The notes beneath the pieces are model-generated. The model saw only the letters and a list, made by a program, of their open reading frames with translations. It did not search any database and was not told the DNA's origin. A stretch of 64,000 nt of DNA from Parabacteroides goldsteinii. GTDB taxonomy: Bacteria > Bacteroidota > Bacteroidia > Bacteroidales > Tannerellaceae. The position numbers and the translations under genes were made by a program. Positions 17,060 through 25,068 of the stretch are shown here, piece by piece (the stretch's first letter is position 1; each line of letters starts with the position of its first letter). The stretch lies in the NCBI RefSeq assembly GCF_015550595.1, contig NZ_JADNBB010000013.1, positions 97,497-161,496 of the forward strand, written 5' to 3'.

Positions 17060-18271
17060 TCATTTAGCAATATCTAGCTTTTGTGCTAACATTTCCATAT
17101 CATTGCTAACCTTTACATCGGTGATCCTCGCATATATTTGAGTGGCTCTGATATTGGTATGACCTAAGATTTTGGAAACAGTTTCGATAGGTACACCATT
17201 GCTTATCAGCACCGAAGTCGCACAAGAATGACGCGCAACATGAAAGGTCAGGTTCTTATTTATACCGCAAATGGAAGCAATTTCTTTCAAATAATCGTTT
17301 ACTTTTTGGTTACTTATAATCGGTAAAATCATTCCGTTTGGCAACTTGTCTTTGTATTTTTCAAGGATAGCTTTCGGTATTTCGAGTAGCCGAACATTGG
17401 AAGTTACATTCGTTTTGTGTCGTTTGGTCATTATCCACAAATTGCCATCGAATGAGATACGAATATTATCTTTGGTAAGCTCACATACATCAATGTATGA
17501 AAGTGCCGTATAGCAACTGAAAATGAATAGATCCCGTACATGTTCCAGCCTTTTAGAAGCAAACTTCTTATTATAAATGGTGGTTATCTCTTCCATTGTA
17601 AGATAATCCCTGTCTGTTTGCTCAAACCGTACCTTATAATTCCCGAAAGGATCAGCAGTAACCAACCCAGTGTTCTTTGCGAAGTTCACAACGGTTCTAA
17701 AGCGTTGTACAAACTTCATCGCTGTGTTGTGGGTACATTCGTGATGGTTCTTAATATACAGCAGGAAGTTATCAATGAACACCACGTTTATTTCTTTGAT
17801 AAGCATATCCGAAACTGAATACTTGAACTTCATAAACTCTATAAGACGTTTCTTTGTCAGTTCGTAACGGGAATAAGTTTTATCTGCCGTATTCATCTTT
17901 ACCTTCTGCAAGTATTGTTCATTGTGCATTTCAAAGAACTCTATTAAGGTTTTACCCCGTTCAATCTTACCTAAAAAGGCGTTTTTTACCCGTTCAGAGG
18001 TCACATAACCGTCTTGTTCCAACAAAGCATGATAATGTTGGTGTACGGTGCTGCGGATGCTATCTAACATGGTGTTGATACTTATTGCTTCGGCGCTTCT
18101 CCCTGCTGCCTTTCCTGCGCTGACGCTCCAATTAGCGGGATTTATCTCCATTTGGGTGTTGAACTGCGACACAATTTGGTCGATGGTTATGCGTGCGATG
18201 ATTGGTGCATTGCCGTTCTTCTTTGCTGCATTTCGTTTTACGAAAAATAATAGTTTGAAAGTTGTTCTCAT
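17060..18271 (-). CDS. Tyrosine integrase of element B
   Basis: A 403-aa Bacteroidetes-type integrase with an arm-binding N-terminal domain (about 1-100), a SAM-like core-binding domain (about 105-210) and a catalytic domain. Catalytic boxes: FHVARHSCATSVL, KILGHTNIRATQIYARI with the nucleophilic Tyr. At the usual Arg I position it has SCYTALSYIDVCEL, with no arginine, as known for IntDOT-like enzymes. It is transcribed away from the inner attachment site at 18538-18556 and presumably recombines the tRNA-Lys 3' end. Confidence 0.9.
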   Translation of the reverse strand: MRTTFKLLFFVKRNAAKKNGNAPIIARITIDQIVSQFNTQMEINPANWSVSAGKAAGRSAEAISINTMLDSIRSTVHQHYHALLEQDGYVTSERVKNAFLGKIERGKTLIEFFEMHNEQYLQKVKMNTADKTYSRYELTKKRLIEFMKFKYSVSDMLIKEINVVFIDNFLLYIKNHHECTHNTAMKFVQRFRTVVNFAKNTGLVTADPFGNYKVRFEQTDRDYLTMEEITTIYNKKFASKRLEHVRDLFIFSCYTALSYIDVCELTKDNIRISFDGNLWIMTKRHKTNVTSNVRLLEIPKAILEKYKDKLPNGMILPIISNQKVNDYLKEIASICGINKNLTFHVARHSCATSVLISNGVPIETVSKILGHTNIRATQIYARITDVKVSNDMEMLAQKLDIAK

Positions 18272-18371
18272 AATCTCATTTTTTTAATTGCAAAATTACT
18301 TTGATTGATTGAAAATGAGACATTTGCAGCCAAGACAAATGTGGACAGAGGTTAGCCAATTTTGGACATTC

Positions 18372-18458
18372 CGTGACCTGTTTTTCTGGAATTTGGATTG
18401 GTCACGAATTGGTCATAGAAGTGTGTCTTTTCGTGACCTTTTCGTGTCTTTGGTCACG
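18372..18458. repeat. Four alternating CGTGACC sites beside the integrase
   Basis: CGTGACC at 18372-18378 and 18432-18438, and its complement GGTCACG at 18400-18406 and 18452-18458, form two inverted pairs between the integrase start and the attachment site. A degenerate fifth copy GGTCATA lies at 18411. The location fits arm-type integrase or excisionase binding sites. The equivalent region in element A has a different inverted pair at 32295-32331. Confidence 0.6.
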
Positions 18459-18476
18459 GACATTATACAAAGAAAA

Positions 18477-18508
18477 AACTCCTGCAATACCTTGATATTG
18501 TAGGAGTT
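18477..18508 (-). terminator. Terminator beside the middle attachment site
   Basis: Hairpin AACTCCTGCAATA / TATTGTAGGAGTT (one mismatch, 6-nt loop), followed on the minus strand by a T-rich run. Its position relative to the attachment repeat mirrors the hairpins at 9872-9902 and 32389-32421. It would have served as tRNA-Lys terminator when element B alone occupied the site. Confidence 0.7.
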
Positions 18509-18537
18509 GTCTTCTTTAAGTCTTGTTTTGACTTGTC

Positions 18538-18556
18538 TTTCAGTGATCCGCCTGGG
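18538..18556. repeat. Middle attachment site (tRNA-Lys 3' end copy)
   Basis: TTTCAGTGATCCGCCTGGG is identical to the 3' end and downstream flank of the tRNA-Lys gene at 32443-32461; the next base differs. It is the boundary shared by the two stacked elements. Confidence 0.85.
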
Positions 18557-18718
18557 ATTCTCCTAAGAGAGTTACCACGCTGATTTTTAAAACTTTATAT
18601 TTTCAGCTTCAAGCATATCCCATGAATTATCCCACTAATTTGCTACGTGCTTTTGCGGTAGTTTGCTCATGGAGAATACTAAGGGCAAAGATAGTCAATT
18701 TATTTAATACATTCAATT

Positions 18719-21700
18719 TTAAATATGAGAATTACGTATATCATCAACAGATGTATTGTTACAACAATTATTATACCAATCCGTTGCAAGGGCTTTTAAA
18801 TTCTTTCCTTTCCTTTTTATGTCCATTTTTGATAAAAATGTAACTGTGCATGATAGTAGGTCCATATCAATCTCTTCGACGAATAATCGTTTATACACAT
18901 CTATAATCATATTCTTACGCAAAGTTACCACCTCTATATCTTTTTCAAATAATGATTTTTTTTGTATCTGTTCTGATATATTTACTATTAAATTTTTAGA
19001 TTTTGCACTTTCTTTTATTTTTATTGTAAATTCATTTGAGAATACGAGATCATATATTTCAATGAGTTTGTTCTCATTTTTATAACAATCACATCCTATA
19101 TAGAAACTGTTATCATCATCAGTTGTCATGTTGTATTCTTGGAAATTTACTTTTATTTTATTCTCAACTAAAGAAAGTCTAAGTATAAATAATTCTTTTA
19201 GAAAGAGTGCGTTTCTTCCTAGAAAATAATACAACTCGTTGAGTCTAATAATTTTCATTTTCGCCTTACTCCTTTTCAATCTTCCAATATAGGCTAGAGC
19301 CTGTTTATTTAATATATTATTGGCATTCCCTGTTAGAGTAAAATCTTTTAAAAATCCCTTATCTTTATATTTGAGACTTACTATTCTTTCTCTAGCAACA
19401 TCTAATTGAACATAAGATGCTGGAAAATTATATAGAACATTAGCCTTTATATGAACATCATCATTAACAATACCTTTATATTTTCCTGCAATTTTAATCC
19501 CTTCATTCATAATTATTGCACGATCATTTCCTTGAAAATCTACTATAACTCCATATTTATACTTCGTTATTCCTTCTTCTATTTTCTCAAAAGGCAAATC
19601 TACTATTTCGTCTTCTTCAAATGGAATAAATAGGATATCTTTTTTAGATTTATATGATTCAAATAGATTATTAGGAGCAATTTCTAATAGTTTATTGTTG
19701 ATTTCATCATCTATGACAATTTTTAAACTAGGATTTAAGACTGTATTAGTTACATATCTGATTATGTTATTAAAAGCAAATTTATTTTTGTCATCTTCAT
19801 ACAAAGTGATTTCTGTACCAGCCGTTTGAATCGGGGCTTTTTTAACAAAAAAACATCCTTCATAGTTTGGTATATGAAGATCTATCCCTTCTTTATCCTC
19901 TTCAATACTTTTAGTTAAAACAGACACCTCTTTACAAGCTAAAAAAACAGAAAGAAATCCAATCCCAAAATTACTAATAGGTTTTGATTTTATATCTATA
20001 TCTTCCAACAACTCTTCATAATCGTCAGATGTATAATAGCTTCGACCTATGCTTGTAAAATATCGTTCAATTTTATATAAATCCATTCCTATTCCGTTAT
20101 CTCTTATTTTTATACATTTAATATTTTTCCCATTGTTTTGTACTTCTGTGAATAAGATATATACAGAGTCGTCAAAAATATCATGTGTAATCTTCTTTCT
20201 TAATGAAATAGCATCGATTGAATTTTGTATTAATTCTCTTATAAAAACCTCTTTTTGTTTATACAAGTGCTCACCTGTAAGTAGAGGTAATAATTTAGGG
20301 ATGTATGCTTCAAAATTATAATTATCTAGATCGTACCCGAATTTTTCAACTTTTGGTCTGATATAATATAACTTTAATCCTATTTCTTTAAAAGCATCTT
20401 CGATTTTTAATATGCGATCTTCAAAGTTTTTTATAATTAGCACTACCGCTTTGTGTACCGTAGGTTCTTTACACTTTAAATTAACAATAGCACTTCTTCG
20501 GTCTGAATCTCCTACAAAATTTATAGATGCTATAGGAATGTTTATATGAAAATGATTCTCTTCTAACTTAAAATTAACTTTATTCTTAATACCCTCATTT
20601 TTAAAATAAAATTCCCCATACCTACTCAATGCTAAATATAAATCAACAAAATGTATCGAAGATATTATATAAGAAGTTGTTTTTTTTAGTCTAAAAAAGG
20701 ATTCATTTTCAAAAAAAAGCTTGAATTTTTTATTGTAGTTATCGCTTCTAATTATTTCCATCAATTCGCATAAGCTTTTCATGTACTCTTCATCATTAAT
20801 AATATTGCTTAGATGTTCTTTTACAGCAATAAGCATTGTGTTATTATTCTCGCCTCCTATTTTATTGTTAAAGGCTAAGATGCGATAGTGAATGCACAAA
20901 AGCATAATGTAGATAATCTCACTTTTTTGAGTTAGAAATTTTCTGGTATCATTAAATACAGTGAGTGTACTACTTACATAACTAATGATATTATTGATAT
21001 TGGCATAATATGATATGTTATCATTTTCTTGTATATCATAAATATATTTGTTATATAAATTGTTATTTTTAACTTTTAATATATCTAACAATTCAACATA
21101 TCCAATAGATGGCGTTTCTTGTGGTGGAACAGATATTGGAATTGTACTTTGACATTCCATTCCTATATATGAATATTTAGTTACCAAAGCGTCTGTTACT
21201 TCGTTTAAAGAGTGAACTTCAACAACTTCAAATGATTTTTCTCCTCTATCTGACCCAATGGTTCCTGCTGAAAAAACATGCATAATCTTATTAGGATTGT
21301 TGTAAAACTTATTGGTCACAATTGGTCGAGCTATTGAGGCATGTTTATGCCCATGTAAAATTATGGATACATTATTAGCAAAAAAATAATCAACAACAGC
21401 AGCAAAATTGCGTATCATGCTACTATCACCATATTTATTATATATTTCAGGAAAAGGATATATATGATGATGAAAAGCAACAATAACTCTATAACTTTCT
21501 ATATCAGTAATATTTTGCAGTAAATTATCAAATGTATCAGTTAGCTGTTCCATTGATATTTCCCCATAATCATCAAATTCATATTTGGATGACAGAAGTA
21601 ATGATTTTATTTCATTTTCCCTCTCTGTTCCCAGTGCTAAAGATGAAAGATTTAGCTTGTCAATCCATTGCCGATCCTGATTTGTTATTTGTTGGACTAA

Positions 21701-22162
21701 AGCACAAGAATTCAATCCTATTATTACTATTTTTTTATCATATTCAATTCTAGTTGTTGACAAATGAATAGGATCATATAAAATTTCGTATCTATCTAAT
21801 GTATAAAATGAAATTAGAAATTTCTTATATAAAGAATATATATCTTTATCATCATTTCTGATTATATCATGATTGCCAGGAACAAAGATAAAATCGTTTT
21901 CTGTTATAATTTTGTTATTTCCAAGAGATAGTTTATTTAGTCTTGTCATTAGCTTTTTGAAAAAGCCAATTGCTAATTCTAATATTTTTTCTCTATCTAG
22001 AGTTTTTCCATAAAAAATATCGCCAGAACAAATTATGTAGTCTATATACTGTTCGTTCTCCTTTAAATCATTGCATATGTTGATATGGAAACTTTCAACG
22101 CCTGAGTTGTCCAATTCACCAAAGTGAAGATCTGATATATGTAGACAAGATATTGTGCCCAT
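18719..22162 (-). CDS. Metallophosphoesterase fused to Hsp90-like ATPase
   Basis: A 1147-aa protein starting at the ATG at 22162. Residues 1-300 are a calcineurin-like phosphoesterase with all metal motifs: DLH (11-13), GD (47-48), GNHD (96-99), HHH (231-233) and GHKH (271-274). Residues about 300-600 are helical and unassigned. Residues about 635-790 are a GHKL ATPase of the HtpG/Hsp90 type: RELIQNSIDA (N box, Glu643/Asn647), DNGIGM (688-693), NFGIGF (731-736) and AGTEITLY. An Hsp90 middle-like region follows (FPASYVQLDVARERIV). The reaction and partners are unknown. It is a single-gene cargo unit at the end of element A, very AT-rich, with its own -7 box. A defence role is inferred from context only. 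Confidence 0.85.
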   Translation of the reverse strand: MGTISCLHISDLHFGELDNSGVESFHINICNDLKENEQYIDYIICSGDIFYGKTLDREKILELAIGFFKKLMTRLNKLSLGNNKIITENDFIFVPGNHDIIRNDDKDIYSLYKKFLISFYTLDRYEILYDPIHLSTTRIEYDKKIVIIGLNSCALVQQITNQDRQWIDKLNLSSLALGTERENEIKSLLLSSKYEFDDYGEISMEQLTDTFDNLLQNITDIESYRVIVAFHHHIYPFPEIYNKYGDSSMIRNFAAVVDYFFANNVSIILHGHKHASIARPIVTNKFYNNPNKIMHVFSAGTIGSDRGEKSFEVVEVHSLNEVTDALVTKYSYIGMECQSTIPISVPPQETPSIGYVELLDILKVKNNNLYNKYIYDIQENDNISYYANINNIISYVSSTLTVFNDTRKFLTQKSEIIYIMLLCIHYRILAFNNKIGGENNNTMLIAVKEHLSNIINDEEYMKSLCELMEIIRSDNYNKKFKLFFENESFFRLKKTTSYIISSIHFVDLYLALSRYGEFYFKNEGIKNKVNFKLEENHFHINIPIASINFVGDSDRRSAIVNLKCKEPTVHKAVVLIIKNFEDRILKIEDAFKEIGLKLYYIRPKVEKFGYDLDNYNFEAYIPKLLPLLTGEHLYKQKEVFIRELIQNSIDAISLRKKITHDIFDDSVYILFTEVQNNGKNIKCIKIRDNGIGMDLYKIERYFTSIGRSYYTSDDYEELLEDIDIKSKPISNFGIGFLSVFLACKEVSVLTKSIEEDKEGIDLHIPNYEGCFFVKKAPIQTAGTEITLYEDDKNKFAFNNIIRYVTNTVLNPSLKIVIDDEINNKLLEIAPNNLFESYKSKKDILFIPFEEDEIVDLPFEKIEEGITKYKYGVIVDFQGNDRAIIMNEGIKIAGKYKGIVNDDVHIKANVLYNFPASYVQLDVARERIVSLKYKDKGFLKDFTLTGNANNILNKQALAYIGRLKRSKAKMKIIRLNELYYFLGRNALFLKELFILRLSLVENKIKVNFQEYNMTTDDDNSFYIGCDCYKNENKLIEIYDLVFSNEFTIKIKESAKSKNLIVNISEQIQKKSLFEKDIEVVTLRKNMIIDVYKRLFVEEIDMDLLSCTVTFLSKMDIKRKGKNLKALATDWYNNCCNNTSVDDIRNSHI

Positions 22163-22195
22163 TTCTGTAAAATTGATTATTAAAACTTTCAAATA

Positions 22196-22203
22196 CAAAG
22201 ATA
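22196..22203 (-). promoter_or_regulatory. -7 box for the phosphoesterase-Hsp90 gene
   Basis: The minus strand reads TATCTTTG, 33 bases upstream of the ATG at 22162. No clear -33 element. It indicates a promoter separate from the mobilisation genes upstream. Confidence 0.45.
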
Positions 22204-22282
22204 GAAATAATTGTTATTTTTAGAAAATTTTCTTTATGTTGCTTTTCTTTGTTGATTTTGTTGCATCAAAGCTATTAGAACT

Positions 22283-23068
22283 TTACAGCTTTCGTCCTTT
22301 TTTCTTTTGAATTCTTAATTTGGCCATTTTTTCTTTAAAACAGAATGGAAACTCAACTTCCAGCACAAGAGAGGTAAAAGGATCAAAATTCTGTTCTCGT
22401 AATTTAAGTTGTTCGGAGATTGAACCGTTCTTCATCGTATTGTGATAGTCGAATGATTCCGGTTGTTGACGGTCGTAGTCAAATAGTTTATCAAAACCTT
22501 GTTCCGCTTGTTGGAATAGGTTTACACGATCAAAGCCACCTTTAATTATTCCGTTCTTAGTGTTCTTATGATTGGTAAGTGGTGACGACTTCTTTTTATT
22601 GGTTTGGTCTTTCCGGCTCACAATCAAATGACAGTGCATATTCAATTCATTATCTGAACGGTTACGATCAAAATGAATTTTGCCATAAAACTTTATATCC
22701 GAAGCAGATAGTTCTTTATTGAAGTTCTTGGCATATTCAGGAATAAATACTTTACGAATATATCTTTTCATTGCTTCGGCTTGTTCCTGTTCTGTATTAC
22801 CCATTGCTCTAAGTTCTTTTTCCGATGGGCAGACATGGATAGCGTAGAACTTAGCATCTGTTTTTAGAAGTTGTCCGATATTGGTATCTATATCTTTTAT
22901 GACCTTTGATTTATAGATGTCATCCTCCGTCAGATTGAAAAATCCATCAATATAGGTTCCTTTCTCCATCCGTTCCAAATCCTCATGTTCCAAATAATTT
23001 GCTAGTTGTCGGCTACTACCAGCATTATTATATGTTCCGCTTGATGGCGGAGCAAAATCTATGTGCAT
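22283..23068 (-). CDS. MobB-like mobilisation protein (DUF5712)
   Basis: A 261-aa protein of the Bacteroides mobilisation family DUF5712. It starts MHIDFAPPSSGTYNNAGSSRQLANYLEHED. The HxH-type segment NMHCHLIVSRKDQTNKKKSS is the likely metal-binding centre of a relaxase-type nuclease. Four bp separate it from bfmA upstream, so the two form an operon read away from the oriT-like region. The tail is lysine-rich (KLRIQKKKGRKL). It presumably acts with BfmA in DNA nicking at oriT. Confidence 0.82.
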   Translation of the reverse strand: MHIDFAPPSSGTYNNAGSSRQLANYLEHEDLERMEKGTYIDGFFNLTEDDIYKSKVIKDIDTNIGQLLKTDAKFYAIHVCPSEKELRAMGNTEQEQAEAMKRYIRKVFIPEYAKNFNKELSASDIKFYGKIHFDRNRSDNELNMHCHLIVSRKDQTNKKKSSPLTNHKNTKNGIIKGGFDRVNLFQQAEQGFDKLFDYDRQQPESFDYHNTMKNGSISEQLKLREQNFDPFTSLVLEVEFPFCFKEKMAKLRIQKKKGRKL

Positions 23069-23072
23069 AATC

Positions 23073-23657
23073 CTATATATTTATCAGATTGCTGATTTCG
23101 GCTTTTAGATTCTCTTTCCTTTTGCTATCCATCACCCCGCAAGCAGAAAGTTCCGAATAGAGTTGTATAAGGTGAAGTAGTTTTTTATAATCCCGTTGGT
23201 GTATTTGATAGAGTGCATTAATCTGTTTGGACTGATTGTTTATAACATCGGCATGATTGCCGAACTGCTCACTTAACTTTTTAAGCACGGCTGTTTGTTT
23301 CTCCTGACTGGCTTCCAGTTGAGAGAGAATAAGAGTTTCCAGAGTTTTGCCGATAGCATTGAAGCGCAAAGCGATAGAATTTGTTGCCCGTATCATGGGA
23401 TTCAGTTGTTCTTCCTCATAGTGACGGATAAAGCGGATAATATCATCCTGCCTCTTATTTATTTTCGCCAGTTCTGATTTTACAGATTCAGGGGCTTCGG
23501 ATGGGTTGATATGTGCCTTATCTATATATCCGAATGCCAACTTTACAACTTCGCTCTTTTTCAGTGAATAGCGTTTGCATATCTTCTCTACCAAAGCTGC
23601 CGTTTCCTTGTCTATGGAAATGGTAGTGAATATCGTTTTTCGACTGCTATTTGGCAT
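23073..23657 (-). CDS. BfmA/BtgA-type mobilisation protein
   Basis: A 194-aa protein of the BfmA/BtgA family that assists relaxase binding at the transfer origin. The N-terminus (TISIDKETAALVEKICKRYSLKKSEVVKLAF) looks like a ribbon-helix-helix DNA-binding domain; the rest is coiled coil. It starts directly beside the hairpin-rich region at 23761-23839 and is coupled to the MobB gene. Confidence 0.85.
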   Translation of the reverse strand: MPNSSRKTIFTTISIDKETAALVEKICKRYSLKKSEVVKLAFGYIDKAHINPSEAPESVKSELAKINKRQDDIIRFIRHYEEEQLNPMIRATNSIALRFNAIGKTLETLILSQLEASQEKQTAVLKKLSEQFGNHADVINNQSKQINALYQIHQRDYKKLLHLIQLYSELSACGVMDSKRKENLKAEISNLINI

Positions 23658-23760
23658 GGTAATTACTTTTTTATAGAAATATGAATAGATAAATGCCTGA
23701 TAATAAGCATTGAAAAGAAAATGCTTATTACAGGTGTCATTACAGCGTGTTCTTGTAATA

Positions 23761-23839
23761 CGCTAAAGCCGAAGGCTTTGCCCCGCAGGGCAAGAGGGAA
23801 GAACAGGACTTGTCCAGTTCCCTCTTGCTCGATTTAGCG
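23761..23839. other. Putative transfer origin (oriT)
   Basis: Nested inverted repeats: outer CGCTAAA / TTTAGCG (23761-23767, 23833-23839), hairpin TTGCCC-CGCA-GGGCAA (23778-23793), and an 11-bp stem GCAAGAGGGAA / TTCCCTCTTGC (23790-23800, 23818-23828). It lies just upstream of bfmA, where oriT occurs in related Bacteroides mobilizable elements. The nick site cannot be placed from sequence alone. Confidence 0.6.
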
Positions 23840-23941
23840 AAACGGGCTGAACCGATAGGTGAGGCAGTTTGTGTTAAATCGTGGTGGTGGCACAGAGGAA
23901 TAGCCTGAACACAGGCTTCTTTTCTCTGCTACTTTTTGCTA

Positions 23942-24274
23942 TCAGGGCTGGTTTGCTAACTGATTGGCTTTTTCAAACTGCTTGTAGGTTTGAAAATCAG
24001 CATATTCGCGAACGAAAGCCCGAATATCACTTGCTCTGTAGTATGTTTTCCGTCCAATGGTAAAGTAGGGAAGTACACCTTTTGCCCGATAGCGTTGTAG
24101 GGTTCTGAAAGATGCTTTCAACAGAAAGGCTAAGTCTTGATTATCCAACAGCCTTTCGTTTTCATCGAATACAGTATCGGTATTGACAAGAGATTTCAAG
24201 TCTTGCCCGATTTCGGTGAGTTTTTTGGATAGCTTCTCCATCCACTTCTCGAAGTTTTCGTTGTCTATATACAT
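23942..24274 (-). CDS. HTH (MerR/excisionase-like) protein
   Basis: A 110-aa protein with a helix-turn-helix of the HTH_17 type: LLDNQDLAFLLKASFRTLQRYRAKGVLPYFTIGRKTYYRASDI (about 43-85). N- and C-terminal flanks are helical. Such proteins act as excisionases or regulators in Bacteroides mobile elements. It lies between the oriT-like region and the RteC-like pseudogene, on the same strand. Confidence 0.75.
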   Translation of the reverse strand: MYIDNENFEKWMEKLSKKLTEIGQDLKSLVNTDTVFDENERLLDNQDLAFLLKASFRTLQRYRAKGVLPYFTIGRKTYYRASDIRAFVREYADFQTYKQFEKANQLANQP

Positions 24275-24360
24275 TTTGCTTCAATTTTAAGTTCAACATT
24301 ATTATTATCAATCGATTGATGAAGCAAATTTCGGAAGAACAATGCAAATAAGTGTCTGAT

Positions 24361-24982
24361 TTATAGATAGCCTTTCTTTTCACTTTCTTCGATAATGGCT
24401 TTGCGAAGTAAATCCAAAAACTCCGTGCGTTTATTGGCTTTCCGGCAAATTACATTCTCATGCTTTTTATGAATGTCCCCCAACTTGATGTTGAAAAGCC
24501 ATTCAAAGGTTCTACCAATTTCCGCTAGTGGTGATTCTTTTCCAGTATAAGTAACTACTCTTTTCGTAAGAAATAATCCACTAACCAGTTCCATGATTTT
24601 AACGAGATAGGTTTCATCTGTTAGATACAATGGTGAGGATGGCAAGTTGTTATTTCGGTTCTGAAACGAACTTGGATATTGGATTTTTAGATTGAACAGT
24701 TCTAGTTCTGAATTGACAATAGCCAGTGTCTTTTGTAAGAACAGCTTTTTAAGCGCATTTTTCCCCCTGTCCGTAAAGAGGTGCTGTTTCAAGTGAAGCT
24801 ATCTCAATACGGGTAGCTACAAGAATCCGATAAGTAGTTGAATAGTCATTTTTATTACTCACGGTTCTAATTTGTTCAACAAATTCACCATAGGCATCTC
24901 GCATTTCTTCATTAGTAACTTCCTGTGAGGCTTTAGACAATAGTCCAAATATCCTCATTTGTAATAAATCATTCATAAGCAT
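24361..24982 (-). pseudogene. Frameshifted RteC-like gene
   Basis: Two overlapping minus-strand frames, 24749-24982 (N-terminal 77 aa) and 24361-24792 (C-terminal part), look like one gene. If one G is removed from the run of five G around 24757-24761, the frames join as APLYGQGKNALKKLFLQ and give a single protein of about 207 aa. The C-terminal half (IGRTFEWLFNIKLGDIHKK...KRTEFLDLL) matches the RteC pattern seen at 14289-15140. A sequencing error or phase-variable run is possible; the second frame would otherwise start at a TTG. Confidence 0.65.
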
Positions 24983-25068
24983 TAAATTAGTCGTTTATAC
25001 ATTATATATTGACGCTGATTTGTAGTTGCGAATGATTTTAGTGCTATCATACTCTTTCTGATAAGAGT

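Larger units (their letters stand above)
9908..18556. mobile_element. Element B: integrated element at tRNA-Lys
   Basis: An 8.6-kb insert bounded by tRNA-Lys 3'-end repeats at 9908-9920 and 18538-18556, with a tyrosine integrase gene (17060-18271) next to the inner boundary. Contents: DUF1016 protein, aminotransferase/MocR pair, RteC-like protein, an oriT-like hairpin region and an unassigned two-gene operon. No relaxase or BfmA gene was recognised, so it may be a decayed or helper-dependent mobilizable element. It is stacked behind element A in the same orientation. Confidence 0.75.
18272..18718. other. Junction region between elements B and A
   Basis: It holds the CGTGACC repeat array, a terminator hairpin at 18477-18508, the shared attachment site at 18538-18556 and the tail of element A. 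No supported gene. Confidence 0.6.

Noticed and set aside
9908..18556. Two additional tRNA genes at the attachment repeats
   Set aside because: Only the last 13-19 bases of tRNA-Lys are present at 9908 and 18538, without anticodon or D arms; they are attachment-site copies.
18622..18843. 73-aa plus-strand reading frame at the end of the phosphoesterase-Hsp90 gene
   Set aside because: Overlaps the real gene on the other strand and is of low complexity.
24749..24982. Separate 77-aa gene upstream of the RteC-like fragment
   Set aside because: A one-base change joins it in frame with the next ORF to a single RteC-like protein; treated as one broken gene.
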